From Erythrobacter longus (GTDB lineage: Bacteria > Pseudomonadota > Alphaproteobacteria > Sphingomonadales > Sphingomonadaceae): 64,000 nucleotides of DNA. Positions 26,819-35,372 of the stretch are shown piece by piece. Numbering within the stretch: position 1 is the stretch's first letter; every line of letters starts with the position of its first letter. The translations under genes and the position numbers were made by a program. Location of the stretch: contig NZ_JMIW01000006.1 of assembly GCF_000715015.1 (NCBI RefSeq), forward strand, positions 157,001 through 221,000, written 5' to 3'. The notes under the pieces are model-generated. The model was not told the origin of the DNA. It saw nothing but the letters and a program-made list of their open reading frames with translations, and did no database searches.

Positions 26819-27157
26819 TCAGGAAAGTCGCGCAAAATTGGCAACACCGGGCGCAGGGGTGCGCACTGGTGCAACTTTGGGAGACACACCTGCATCAAAT
26901 CCGCCAATCAGCGCGCCCAACTCGCGCAAGCGATCTTGGTTGAGGGTATAGAAAACCAGCTTTGCATCCTTGCGCGTCTCCACCAGCTCCGCCTTGCGCA
27001 GAACGCCAAGCTGCTGCGAAAGCGCTGGCTGCCCTATACCGGAAGCTTGTTCGATCTCGCCCACATTCATCTCGCCGCCCCTCAACAGCTGGACGATCTG
27101 GAACCGCAGCGGATGCGCGATGGCTTTCAATTCTTCGATTGGCGCTTTGTCGGTCAT
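26819..27157 (-). CDS. ArsR family regulator without cysteines
   Basis: This 112-residue winged-helix repressor has the ArsR core: LKAIAHPLRFQIVQLL, recognition helix GQPALSQQLGVLRKAELV and wing RKDAKLVFYTL. Its fold and location by sulfur genes recall BigR/SqrR, persulfide sensors that use a cysteine pair, yet this protein contains no cysteine at all. It therefore must sense something else or act differently. It is 6 bp downstream of the peroxiredoxin on the same strand and divergent from the sulfide operon, which it may control. Confidence 0.85.
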   Translation of the reverse strand: MTDKAPIEELKAIAHPLRFQIVQLLRGGEMNVGEIEQASGIGQPALSQQLGVLRKAELVETRKDAKLVFYTLNQDRLRELGALIGGFDAGVSPKVAPVRTPAPGVANFARLS

Positions 27158-27163
27158 TTGCCT

Positions 27164-27829
27164 TTACCCGTGCCCTTTACCTGTGGACCTGCCGGTTTCA
27201 CGCAGGAACCATGCGGTTTCATCTCCAGCCGTGAACACCTCATCGAGGTCCTGTGTGGGCGGCTTGAGCAACGGCTCTCCCGGCTGCCAGTTGGCAGGCG
27301 CGAGCGCTTCATTCGCGTCAATCGCCTGAAGCGCATCGAGCATACGCAGCATTTCGGGGATCGAGCGCCCCATATTCGCAGGATAACAGGTCATCGCGCG
27401 GATCACGCCCGCCGGATCGATGAAGAATGTGGTGCGCACCGTCGCGCTGTCATTGTCCTTGGGCGCGACCATTCCGTAGGCGCGGCCAATGACCAGTGTC
27501 GGGTCCTCGACAATGGGAAAGCGCACCTCGACATCGAAGCGGTCGCGGATCGCGCGCAGCCATGCGAAATGCGAAAACAGGCTGTCCACCGAAAGCGCCA
27601 TCAGATTGCAGTCGCGCTTTTCAAACTCGTCCGCCTGACGCGCCAGTTCGACAAATTCGGTCGTGCACACCGGTGTGAAATCCGCCGGGTGCGAAAAAAG
27701 GATGAGCCAGCGATCCCTGAGCGCTGACAGCTTGACCGGGCCAATCGTGCTGCGCGCCTCGAAATCGGGCGCTGTATCGCCGATGCGAAGGGCGCGCGCA
27801 CTCTCGGCTGGGGTTTCGTTTGTGTCCAT
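27164..27829 (-). CDS. 1-Cys peroxiredoxin (Prx6 type)
   Basis: This 221-residue peroxiredoxin has the active-site motif HPADFTPVCTTEF with peroxidatic C55, and the Prx6-type C-terminal extension with PANWQPGEPLLKPP. Other cysteines (C74, C148) are not in the usual resolving position. It would reduce peroxides or react with persulfides in the cytoplasm. It forms a pair with the ArsR gene and is divergent from the sulfide oxidation operon. A second, similar enzyme lies at 34658-35287. Confidence 0.9.
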   Translation of the reverse strand: MDTNETPAESARALRIGDTAPDFEARSTIGPVKLSALRDRWLILFSHPADFTPVCTTEFVELARQADEFEKRDCNLMALSVDSLFSHFAWLRAIRDRFDVEVRFPIVEDPTLVIGRAYGMVAPKDNDSATVRTTFFIDPAGVIRAMTCYPANMGRSIPEMLRMLDALQAIDANEALAPANWQPGEPLLKPPTQDLDEVFTAGDETAWFLRETGRSTGKGHG

Positions 27830-27870
27830 GACGATCCTCTTAGCACTTGACTCCGATAAAGCAATACATA

Positions 27871-27887
27871 TACATACTTTATGTAAT
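27871..27887. promoter_or_regulatory. AT-rich palindrome in the divergent promoter region
   Basis: TACATA-CTT-TATGTA (27871-27885) is a perfect palindrome midway between the divergent peroxiredoxin and dioxygenase starts, and TATGTAAT extends to 27887. Its complement ATTACATA recurs at 33883-33890 before the ferritin-like gene. ArsR-family repressors bind such AT-rich palindromes, so this is a candidate operator. Confidence 0.45.
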
Positions 27888-27901
27888 CAAAGGAGTTTAG
27901 G

Positions 27902-28834
27902 ATGTCTACGCCAGATACAGTTCTCCAGGCAGCAACCGATCAGATCGCTCGTGCGTCCGAGCAAAAAGGGCTACGCCCCTCAATCGCAGGCTTTTTCGAC
28001 GAAGCGACATATACTGTAAGTTATGTCGTTCATGACCCTGAGACCTGCGAAGCGGCCATTATCGATTCGGTCCTCGACTACGAAGCGGCCGCTGGGCGCA
28101 CCTCATATGGCTCGGCGGATCGCATTATCGAATATGTCACTTCGAATAATCTGAAAGTGATCTGGCTGATCGAAACGCACGCCCACGCCGATCACATTTC
28201 AGCCGCGCCCTATCTGCAGCAAAAGCTGGGCGGGAAACTCGCCATCGGCAAGGAGATCATCCGCGTGCAGGACGTGTTCGGCAAGCTTTTCAACGCTGGC
28301 ACCGATTTTGAACGCGACGGTTCGCAATTCGACCACCTTTTCACCGATGGCGAGACGTTCAAGCTGGGCAAGATCGAAGGTATTGCACTGCACGTGCCCG
28401 GCCACACGCCTGCGGATATGGCGTTCATCATCGGCGATGCGGCCTTTGTCGGCGACACGATCTTCATGCCCGATTTCGGCACTGCGCGTGCGGATTTTCC
28501 CGGAGGCGATGCGCGCCAGTTGTTCCAGTCGATCCGGCGCCTGCTTTCCCTGCCCGATGATACGCGCCTGTTCCTGTGCCACGATTACAAGGCACCGGGC
28601 CGCGATGAATATGCGTGGGAGTCGACCGTCGGCCAGCAACGGCGCGAGAATGTCCATGTTAAGGATGGTGTGAGCGAAGACGATTTCGTCGAAATGCGCA
28701 CCTCGCGCGATGCGACGCTGGCAATGCCCAATCTCATCATGCCATCGGTGCAGGTGAACATTCGCGGCGGCCGCTTGCCCGAGCCTGAAGAAAACGGTGT
28801 CAGCTACATCAAGATACCGGTGAACGCGGTATGA
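27902..28834 (+). CDS. MBL-fold persulfide dioxygenase-like protein
   Basis: This 310-residue metallo-beta-lactamase fold protein has the metal motif ETHAHADH near residues 90-97, GHTPADM and [19 protein letters not shown], as in ETHE1/Blh persulfide dioxygenases. These oxidise glutathione persulfide to sulfite with iron and oxygen. It is first in a tightly packed run of six sulfur genes, with GGAG just upstream. The stop overlaps the first YeeE/YedE gene by 4 bp. A second, rhodanese-fused dioxygenase is present at 38629. Confidence 0.88.
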   Translation: MSTPDTVLQAATDQIARASEQKGLRPSIAGFFDEATYTVSYVVHDPETCEAAIIDSVLDYEAAAGRTSYGSADRIIEYVTSNNLKVIWLIETHAHADHISAAPYLQQKLGGKLAIGKEIIRVQDVFGKLFNAGTDFERDGSQFDHLFTDGETFKLGKIEGIALHVPGHTPADMAFIIGDAAFVGDTIFMPDFGTARADFPGGDARQLFQSIRRLLSLPDDTRLFLCHDYKAPGRDEYAWESTVGQQRRENVHVKDGVSEDDFVEMRTSRDATLAMPNLIMPSVQVNIRGGRLPEPEENGVSYIKIPVNAV

Positions 28835-29292
28835 CGGAGCCGTTTGTCCTGACCAGCTTTCCGGACGCAGCGCCGATGGCAGGGCTTGCTGGCGGTGTTC
28901 TTATCGGGCTTGCCGCTGCGCTGATGCTGCTTGGCATCGGGCGGATTGCGGGCATTTCGGGCATCACCGCACGCGCAGCAGGCATTTCCGATAGCGGCCT
29001 GCCGCGTGTCTCGGCCTGGGCTTTTGTGATTGGGCTTCCGCTGGGCGCGCTTGTCGTGATGCTTGCGAAGGGCGGCCTTCCTGCAAATTTTGCATCGCCG
29101 CTTTATCTGGTGGTCGCTGGTCTGATCGTGGGCGTTGGCACGCGCCTTGGCAGCGGCTGCACCAGCGGGCACGGCGTTTGCGGGATGAGCCGTTTCTCGC
29201 AGCGTTCCATCGTCGCAACAATCACCTTCATGGTCACAGGCTTTGCCACGGTTGCCGCAATGAATGCGCTTGGGCTGGAGGTGCTGCCATGA
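28831..29292 (+). CDS. YeeE/YedE family sulfur transporter, first half
   Basis: This 153-residue membrane protein has about four TM helices and the motif [17 protein letters not shown] near the middle, which contains the conserved cysteines of YeeE/YedE thiosulfate transporters. It is half the size of single-chain YeeE and should work with the next gene. Start and stop overlap both neighbours by 4 bp (ATGA). Confidence 0.88.
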   Translation: MTEPFVLTSFPDAAPMAGLAGGVLIGLAAALMLLGIGRIAGISGITARAAGISDSGLPRVSAWAFVIGLPLGALVVMLAKGGLPANFASPLYLVVAGLIVGVGTRLGSGCTSGHGVCGMSRFSQRSIVATITFMVTGFATVAAMNALGLEVLP

Positions 29293-29708
29293 TGCGCCGT
29301 GTCCTTATTCCTGCCCTTTCAGGCTCTATCTTCGGCGCGGGCCTTGCCCTTGGCGGGATGACCGATCCGGCACGGGTTCGCGGTTTTCTCGACCTGTTTG
29401 GCGACTGGGACCCCACGCTTGCCTTCGTCATGGGCGGGGCGGTTCTGGTGATGGTCATAGCCTGGCAAATTCAACCCAAATTGATCCAGCCCGTTTTTGG
29501 CGGTGATTTCGCCCTGCCCGGCACGCAAGACCTGACGTCGCGATTGATCGGCGGTTCGGCATTGTTCGGGATTGGCTGGGGCATTGCCGGTCTTTGCCCC
29601 GGCCCCGGTATTGCGGCGCTTGTGATTGAACCTGTGTCCGCTGCGATCTTCATTGTCGCCATGCTCGCCGGAATGCTCCTCGTTCGCCTGTTTGAAGGAA
29701 ATGCGTGA
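29289..29708 (+). CDS. DUF6691/YeeE-like sulfur transporter, second half
   Basis: This 139-residue membrane protein has about four TM helices and the motif [18 protein letters not shown] with the conserved cysteine of the second YeeE half. Together the two products would form one full-size channel carrying thiosulfate or a related anion. Start 29289 is the ATG overlapping the previous stop; a second ATG follows one codon later. Confidence 0.87.
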   Translation: MMRRVLIPALSGSIFGAGLALGGMTDPARVRGFLDLFGDWDPTLAFVMGGAVLVMVIAWQIQPKLIQPVFGGDFALPGTQDLTSRLIGGSALFGIGWGIAGLCPGPGIAALVIEPVSAAIFIVAMLAGMLLVRLFEGNA

Positions 29709-30118
29709 TGGACATTCGCCAAGTGACCCCCAAATTTTCAGTCGCACCGCAGTTCCAGCCGGCGGACCTTACGGCCCTCGCCGGACAAGGCTTTGTCGCA
29801 GTTGTATGCAACAGGCCCGACGGTGAGGAAGACAGCCAACCGGGCGCAGGCGAAATGCGCGAAGCTGCTGAGGCGAATGGCATTGCCTTTCACCACATCC
29901 CCGTATCGGGCGGGCAATTTCCCGATGCCGCAGTTGCCGCTTTTCGCGCGGTTCGGCGCGGCACGGATGGTCCGGTGCTTGCCTACTGCCGCACGGGCAC
30001 GCGCTCAATAACTCTCGATACGCTTGCCAATCCTGACGACATTCCCCCCGCCGAGCGCCTCAAGCGCGCGAGCGATGCGGGATACGACCTCACAAATCTG
30101 AGCGATCGGCTCACCTGA
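29708..30118 (+). CDS. DUF442 / TIGR01244 family sulfur transferase-like protein
   Basis: This 136-residue protein belongs to the phosphatase-like DUF442 family often linked to sulfide oxidation (also fused to Blh dioxygenases). The active-site loop is YCRTGTRS, a Cys-x5-Arg motif. It likely transfers or releases sulfane sulfur between SQR and the dioxygenase; the exact reaction is not settled. ATG 29708 overlaps the preceding stop by 1 bp; a GTG one codon earlier is the alternative. Confidence 0.8.
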   Translation: MDIRQVTPKFSVAPQFQPADLTALAGQGFVAVVCNRPDGEEDSQPGAGEMREAAEANGIAFHHIPVSGGQFPDAAVAAFRAVRRGTDGPVLAYCRTGTRSITLDTLANPDDIPPAERLKRASDAGYDLTNLSDRLT

Positions 30119-30139
30119 AAAGCTTTTCGGAGAACAATC

Positions 30140-31363
30140 ATGTCTGCATCACATACGGTGGTGATCGTTGGTGGCGGATCCGCCGGTATCGCGACCGCAG
30201 CCTCACTTCTCAAACGTCGCCCACGTCTCGACATTGCCGTTGTCGACCCGGCCGAAACGCACGCCTATCAGCCAGGATGGACCATGGTCGGCGGCGGCGT
30301 CTTCGACGCGAAGAAAACACTTCGCAGCGAAGCCAGCGTGATCCCAAAGGGCGTGGAATGGATCAAACAGGCTGCAACCGGCTTTGTGCCTGACAACAAC
30401 GAAGTCATTTTAGCGGATGGTTCAAGAGTTCGTTACGAAGCGTTGGTCGTCGCGCCTGGTATTCGCCTCGCATGGGATAAGATTGAAGGACTGGAAGAAA
30501 CGCTCGGAAAGAACGGAGTGACCTCCAATTATCGCTACGATCTAGCGCCCTACACGTGGGAATTAGTCCAGCGACTAAAGTCGGGCCGCGCCATATTCTC
30601 TCAACCAGTCATGCCGATCAAATGCGCCGGCGCACCGCAAAAATCGATGTATTTGTCCTGCGATCATTGGATGCGCAATGGCGTCCTCGGCGACATCGAG
30701 GTCGAATTCCGCAACGCCGGGGGCGTCCTGTTTGGAGTGCAAGACTACCTTCCGGCGCTTATGGAATATGTCGAAAAATATGACATCGCATTAAAGCTCA
30801 ACAGCAACCTTGTTTCGGTGGACGGTGCGGGGCAGACGGCTACGTTCGAGACCGAAGATGGCGAAGTGACGCGGGAATTCGATATGCTGCATGTCGTCCC
30901 GCCGCAGGTTGCCCCCCAGTTCCTGGCGGATAGCCCGCTGGCAGCCGACAGTGGGTTCACCGAAGTCGATCAACACACCCTTCAGCACGTTCGATATCCT
31001 AATGTCTTCGGGCTTGGCGACGCGGGCAATATGCCCAACGCAAAGACGATGGCGGCCGCGCGCAAGCAGGCTCCGGTCGTCGCCGTCAACGCGCTTCGCC
31101 AGCTCGATGGGAAGAGACCAACTGCGGGCTATGACGGCTATGGCTCGTGCCCCCTTACGGTAGAGCGCGGCAAGATTGTCCTCGCCGAATTTGGCTATGG
31201 CGGTAAGCTTATGCCGAGCTTTCCCGAGTGGATCATCGACGGGACGAAACCGGCGCGCCTTTCGTGGATGCTCAAAGCAGATGCGCTGCCGTGGATTTAC
31301 TGGAACGGGATGCTCAAGGGCCGCGAATGGCTGGCGGGGCCAGGCGGATTGATCGCGCAGTAA
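30140..31363 (+). CDS. sqr: Sulfide:quinone oxidoreductase, SQR-like
   Basis: This 407-residue flavoprotein begins with an FAD-binding GGGSAGIATAA motif. It carries the PIKCAGAPQKSMYLSCDHW segment (C162 and C174) and C337 in GSCPL followed by GGKLMPSFP, the pattern of SQR-family enzymes. It should oxidise sulfide to sulfane sulfur and pass electrons to membrane quinone. It is 21 bp after the DUF442 gene, with CGGAGA upstream as ribosome site. Confidence 0.87.
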   Translation: MSASHTVVIVGGGSAGIATAASLLKRRPRLDIAVVDPAETHAYQPGWTMVGGGVFDAKKTLRSEASVIPKGVEWIKQAATGFVPDNNEVILADGSRVRYEALVVAPGIRLAWDKIEGLEETLGKNGVTSNYRYDLAPYTWELVQRLKSGRAIFSQPVMPIKCAGAPQKSMYLSCDHWMRNGVLGDIEVEFRNAGGVLFGVQDYLPALMEYVEKYDIALKLNSNLVSVDGAGQTATFETEDGEVTREFDMLHVVPPQVAPQFLADSPLAADSGFTEVDQHTLQHVRYPNVFGLGDAGNMPNAKTMAAARKQAPVVAVNALRQLDGKRPTAGYDGYGSCPLTVERGKIVLAEFGYGGKLMPSFPEWIIDGTKPARLSWMLKADALPWIYWNGMLKGREWLAGPGGLIAQ

Positions 31364-31390
31364 AGCGCCGGGACGAAGGGCCTTTTGACC

Positions 31391-33148
31391 ATGCTTTCGC
31401 GCTATCTTCCGATCCTTGAATGGGGTCGGACATACAACCGGAAGATATTGACCGATGACCTGATGGCGGCGGTGATCGTCACCATCATGCTCATCCCGCA
31501 AAGCCTCGCCTATGCGCTGCTTGCAGGATTGCCTCCGGTTGTGGGCCTTTATGCCTCGATCCTGCCGCTTGTGCTTTATGCCATTTTCGGGACCAGCCGC
31601 ACCCTGGCAGTGGGGCCGGTGGCGGTAGTGTCCTTGATGACCGCCTCCGCAGCGGGAGCGGTGGCGGCGCAAGGGACGGCTGAATATCTCGAAGCGGCGA
31701 TTACGCTTGCGATGTTGTCGGGCGTGATGCTCGCCATTCTTGGGCTTTTGCGCGCAGGGTTCCTTGCCAACCTTCTCTCCCACCCGGTAATCAGCGGTTT
31801 CATCACCGCATCGGGCATCCTCATCGCAACCAGCCAGTTGAAGCATATCCTCGGCATTAAGGCTGGCGGCGACAACTGGCCCGAAATGCTCGGCTCGCTC
31901 GCCGCCGCGATTGGCGAGACGAATGTCTGGACGCTGGCGGTTGGTATTCCTGCAACGCTGTTCCTGTTCTGGGTGCGCAAAGGGGCAAAGCCTGCGCTTC
32001 AACGCATCGGCCTTCCCGCCCGCGCGGCTGATATGACCGCAAAAGCGGGGCCAGTGGTGGCCGTAGCGCTTACCATCCTTGCCGTGATCGCATTCGATCT
32101 TGGCGACAGGGGCGTCAATCTGGTCGGCGCGATCCCGCAAGGCCTGCCGCCCTTTGCCTTGCCCAGCACCGATTTGTCGCTGATCGAGAAATTGTGGGTT
32201 CCTGCCCTGCTCATCTCCATCATCGGCTTCGTCGAAAGCGTTTCGGTCGCGCAGACCCTCGCTGCCAAGCGGCGTCAGCGGATTGCCCCCGATCAGGAAT
32301 TGATCGGCCTTGGCGCTGCCAATATCGCGAGCGCGTTTTCGGGCGGCTACCCGGTGACAGGCGGTTTTGCCCGTTCGGCGGTGAATTTTGATGCTGGCGC
32401 GCAGACCCCGGCCGCGGGTGCCTATACCGCCGTGGGTATTGCGCTTGCGACCCTGTTCCTGACCCCGCTTTTGTTCAGCCTGCCCATCGCAACGCTGGCT
32501 GCGACGATTATCGTTGCCGTGCTGAGCCTTGTTGACCTCAAAACGCCGGGACGGTTGTGGAATTATTCGAAGGCCGATTTTGCAGCACATATCGCCACAA
32601 TCGCGATCACCCTGCTCGCAGGGGTCGAGATGGGCGTGATCACAGGGGTTGGCGTGGGCCTGCTCCTTTACCTGTGGCGCGCCAGCCGCCCGCACGCCGC
32701 CATCGTGGGCCGCGTTCCGGAGACGGAGCATTTCCGCAATGTCGACCGCCACAACGTCTTCACCGTGCCGCACATCCTTTCGATCCGCATCGACGAGGCG
32801 CTGACCTATCTCAACGCCCGCTGGCTTGAAGAATATGTGCTCGAACAGGTCGCGGACCGTCCGGCTGTGCGCCACGTGATCCTGATGTGCAGCGCGGTCA
32901 ATGAAATCGACGCATCCGGTCTGGAAAGCCTTGAGGCGATCAATCACCGGCTTGGCGATGGGGCAATCGGCCTGCATCTTTCCGAGGTGAAGGGTCCGGT
33001 GATGGACCGCCTCAAACGCTCCCACTTCATCGAAGATCTGAACGGGGAGGTTTTCCTCTCGCAGTCCAAAGCTTTCGATAAGCTTGTAAGCGACGATGGC
33101 GCGCCGCCAGAACCCGTCGATCACTATGAAGCGCGCGGGCTTATCTGA
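31391..33148 (+). CDS. SulP family anion transporter with STAS domain
   Basis: This 585-residue transporter has multiple TM helices (QSLAYALLAGLPPVVGLYAS in the first, sulfate-transporter signature in the N-terminal third) and a C-terminal STAS domain (about 440-560; EIDASGLESLEAINHRL). It probably exports or imports sulfate, sulfite or bicarbonate. Location right after SQR fits removal of the sulfite/sulfate product. ATG 31391 is preferred; an in-frame TTG lies 6 bp earlier. The stop overlaps the small HTH gene by 4 bp or fewer. Confidence 0.88.
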   Translation: MLSRYLPILEWGRTYNRKILTDDLMAAVIVTIMLIPQSLAYALLAGLPPVVGLYASILPLVLYAIFGTSRTLAVGPVAVVSLMTASAAGAVAAQGTAEYLEAAITLAMLSGVMLAILGLLRAGFLANLLSHPVISGFITASGILIATSQLKHILGIKAGGDNWPEMLGSLAAAIGETNVWTLAVGIPATLFLFWVRKGAKPALQRIGLPARAADMTAKAGPVVAVALTILAVIAFDLGDRGVNLVGAIPQGLPPFALPSTDLSLIEKLWVPALLISIIGFVESVSVAQTLAAKRRQRIAPDQELIGLGAANIASAFSGGYPVTGGFARSAVNFDAGAQTPAAGAYTAVGIALATLFLTPLLFSLPIATLAATIIVAVLSLVDLKTPGRLWNYSKADFAAHIATIAITLLAGVEMGVITGVGVGLLLYLWRASRPHAAIVGRVPETEHFRNVDRHNVFTVPHILSIRIDEALTYLNARWLEEYVLEQVADRPAVRHVILMCSAVNEIDASGLESLEAINHRLGDGAIGLHLSEVKGPVMDRLKRSHFIEDLNGEVFLSQSKAFDKLVSDDGAPPEPVDHYEARGLI

Positions 33149-33294
33149 TGCCAGCGATTGCTGACAGGGACGCAAAATGCCGCCGCATCCTCACCCTGAT
33201 CGACAGCGGACAAGGCGTGTGTGAAAGTTGCCGCGAGGTCGGCATATCAGAAAAGACCTTTTACCGCTGGCGCAAGGACCAGTGTGCAGAGTAG
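33148..33294 (+). CDS. 48-residue Cys-rich HTH protein
   Basis: This tiny gene begins on the last base of the SulP stop codon, so it is almost certainly co-translated. The product contains a transposase/Psq-like helix-turn-helix, CRRILTLIDSGQGVC, then CREVGISEKTFYRWRKD, and four cysteines (C11, C25, C28, C46) in 48 residues. A C-x2-C pair inside a DNA-binding helix could respond to persulfide or metal, but this is inference. An alternative is the clipped end of a transposase OrfA, though the clean coupling argues against that. Confidence 0.55.
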   Translation: MPAIADRDAKCRRILTLIDSGQGVCESCREVGISEKTFYRWRKDQCAE

Positions 33295-33340
33295 CTTCCT
33301 GCTACCAAGACGGCACACGTATCGAAGGAAGGATTTGGCT

Positions 33341-33808
33341 ATGGAAATCAACATCGGAATTGATGACGCTGGACGCGAGAAATCATCGACGGCGCTCAAG
33401 AAGCTGCTCGCAGACACCTATACGCTCTATCTCAAGACCCACGGCTATCACTGGAATGTCGAGGGGCCGCATTTCCAGCAATTGCACCTGCAATTCATGG
33501 AGCAATACACCGAAATGTGGACCGCGGTTGACGAACTGGCAGAGCGCATCCGCGCGCTTGGCCATTATGCGCCCTCTTCCTATTCGGAAATGAGCGGGCT
33601 TTCCTCGATCAAGGAAGAAACCGGCAATCCTGACTGGCATGCAATGGTGACCAACCTTGCCAAGGGCCACGAACAGGTCGCCAACACCGCGCGGGAGGTT
33701 TTGCGGGTTGCCGAAGAGATCGGGGATGAGGCGACACTGGACGTGGTCGCGCCAAGGCTCACCTTGCACGAGAAGACCGCATGGATGCTGCGCGCAACTG
33801 CGAACTAG
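33341..33808 (+). CDS. dps: Dps family ferritin-like DNA-protection protein
   Basis: This 155-residue protein shows the Dps ferroxidase pattern: YLKTHGYHWNVEGPHFQQLH in the first helix and WTAVDELAERIRALG in the second, supplying the H, D and E ligands. It should form a 12-mer that stores iron and consumes hydrogen peroxide. Start 33341 has AGGAAGGA about 8 nt upstream. It is transcribed with the sulfide operon direction but separated by 46 bp. Confidence 0.92.
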   Translation: MEINIGIDDAGREKSSTALKKLLADTYTLYLKTHGYHWNVEGPHFQQLHLQFMEQYTEMWTAVDELAERIRALGHYAPSSYSEMSGLSSIKEETGNPDWHAMVTNLAKGHEQVANTAREVLRVAEEIGDEATLDVVAPRLTLHEKTAWMLRATAN

Positions 33809-33882
33809 ACTGAAAGACACCATCGATAGGCGCGGCGCAAGGCTTGCCCGAGGCAGCCCTGCGTCGCGCCCTTGTCATCTCA

Positions 33883-33990
33883 ATTACATATTTATATATA
33901 TCGAAGCCTGGAAACAGGCAAAATGTCGCCTTTTTCGCTCCATATTCAGCCCATACGCCCAAATCGATAACTTCGATTACATTAAGTAAT
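33883..33990 (+). promoter_or_regulatory. AT-rich regulatory stretch before the ferritin-like gene
   Basis: This is a strongly AT-rich stretch in a GC-rich setting. ATTACATA (33883-33890) repeats the motif in the sulfide promoter palindrome; TATATATA follows, and ATTAC-ATTAA-GTAAT (33976-33990) is a further palindrome. It probably holds the promoter and operator of the gene at 34052. Confidence 0.45.
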
Positions 33991-34051
33991 AAATTGTAAT
34001 TGCAGTCTCTAGCCACCACTGCTAGGCCATCTTTCACGAAAGGTGGTCGCA

Positions 34052-34618
34052 ATGGCTGGCCAAAAAACTCTTCTCGCACTGGGTGCGCTTCTGCTTGGCA
34101 GTGGATGCGCCAGCACGGTTGCGGCGGACCCATCAACCGCAGATGGCGAAGCCTTGCTGATGGCGCTGGACGATGAATATCGCGCAGAGGCAACTTATGC
34201 CGCAATCCTCGACGCCTTTGGCGAGGTGCGCCCGTTCGTGAACATCATCGAGGCCGAGCGGCGTCATGCGGATTGCGCCAAGGCTGAATTGGACCGCCTC
34301 GGCATCACTTACGAAAGCACCAACCCCTATTTGGGTTCAATTGCTGCCCCCGCCACATTGCTGGAGGCCTGCGAACAGGGCGTGACCGCTGAAATTGAAA
34401 ATATCGAGCTCTACGACCGGATTATTCCGGCAGTTGAGGACGAACAGGTCCGCGAAATCCTGGGCCGGTTGCAATGGGCCTCGCGCGAGCGCCACCTCCC
34501 CGCGTTTGAGCGATGCGTCGCACGCGGCGGCGTAATGGGGCGTGGCAAAGGTCATGGCCAAGGACGCGGCAAGGGTCGCGGACAGGGACAGGGAGAGGGG
34601 CACGGGCCCCGCAACTGA
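34052..34618 (+). CDS. DUF2202 ferritin-like lipoprotein with Gly/Lys/His tail
   Basis: This 188-residue protein has a lipobox GSGC near residue 18 and a ferritin-like DUF2202 domain, seen in DDEYRAEATYAAILDAFGEV and FVNIIEAERRHADCAKAELD, which supply E, E and H ligands in a four-helix bundle. The last 27 residues are low complexity (GRGKGHGQGRGKGRGQGQGE), unusual for the family and perhaps metal- or surface-binding. It follows Dps on the same strand, with a separate AT-rich promoter region. Confidence 0.75.
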   Translation: MAGQKTLLALGALLLGSGCASTVAADPSTADGEALLMALDDEYRAEATYAAILDAFGEVRPFVNIIEAERRHADCAKAELDRLGITYESTNPYLGSIAAPATLLEACEQGVTAEIENIELYDRIIPAVEDEQVREILGRLQWASRERHLPAFERCVARGGVMGRGKGHGQGRGKGRGQGQGEGHGPRN

Positions 34619-34657
34619 TCCCTTGCATCATCACATCTTGAAAAAAGGAATTTCCCC

Positions 34658-35287
34658 ATGTCTCTTCACATCGGCGACACCGCCCCCAATTTTACAATTG
34701 CCACCACCAAAGGTGAGATCAATCTCCACGATTGGTCCGGCGACAATTGGGTTTTCTTCTTCAGCCACCCGGCAGATTTCACCCCTGTCTGCACCACCGA
34801 AATGGGTATGACAGCCAAGCTCGCCGCCGAGTTTGAAGCGCGCGGCGTGAAGCCGCTTGGCCTTTCAACCGATACGGTTGAAGAGCACCTGGAGTGGGTT
34901 AAGGATGTCGACGAAACCCAAGGCGTCACCCTTGATTTTCCCATTGTCGCAGATCCCGATCTTGAGATCGCGAAACTCTACGACATGATCCACCCGGATC
35001 AGAGCGAAACGGCAGCGGTGCGTTCTGTCTTTATCATTGATCCATCGAACAAAATCCGCCTCGTGATGACCTATCCGATGAGCGTGGGGCGCAATTTTGA
35101 CGAGATCCTGCGGGTGATCGACAGCCTGCAAATCAGTGATCGCGCTGGCGTTGCAACGCCGGCAAACTGGCTGCCGGGCGATGACGTTATCATCCCGCCA
35201 TCGCTCAGCGACGAAAAAGCGCGCGAGAAGTTCCCGCAAGGTTTCAAGACCATCAAACCTTACCTACGCACCACTCAGGTAGCCTGA
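34658..35287 (+). CDS. 1-Cys peroxiredoxin (second copy)
   Basis: This 209-residue peroxiredoxin has the active site HPADFTPVCTTEMG with C45 and the Prx6-type C-terminal PANWLPGDDVIIPPS. It is similar in layout to the 27164 enzyme but from a separate unit. It would remove hydrogen and organic peroxides. Ribosome site AAGGAA lies upstream. A GC-rich hairpin follows the stop. Confidence 0.92.
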   Translation: MSLHIGDTAPNFTIATTKGEINLHDWSGDNWVFFFSHPADFTPVCTTEMGMTAKLAAEFEARGVKPLGLSTDTVEEHLEWVKDVDETQGVTLDFPIVADPDLEIAKLYDMIHPDQSETAAVRSVFIIDPSNKIRLVMTYPMSVGRNFDEILRVIDSLQISDRAGVATPANWLPGDDVIIPPSLSDEKAREKFPQGFKTIKPYLRTTQVA

Positions 35288-35294
35288 GGGTGCA

Positions 35295-35330
35295 GGATGC
35301 GCCCGCCCACCCCCCGGCGCGGGCGCATCC
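35295..35330 (+). terminator. GC-rich hairpin after peroxiredoxin
   Basis: GGATGCGCCCGC (35295-35306) pairs with GCGGGCGCATCC (35319-35330), a perfect 12-bp stem with a 12-nt loop, between the peroxiredoxin stop and cydA. There is no T tract, so it may act as a Rho-assisted or attenuating structure. Confidence 0.5.
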
Positions 35331-35372
35331 ACTCTGAACATCTGAACGCCAAATCTTCGATAAGGCACGAAC

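Noticed and set aside
30791-33175. Very long open minus-strand frame opposite SQR and SulP
   Set aside because: It mirrors two well-supported genes, has no family signature, and long antisense frames are common in GC-rich coding DNA.
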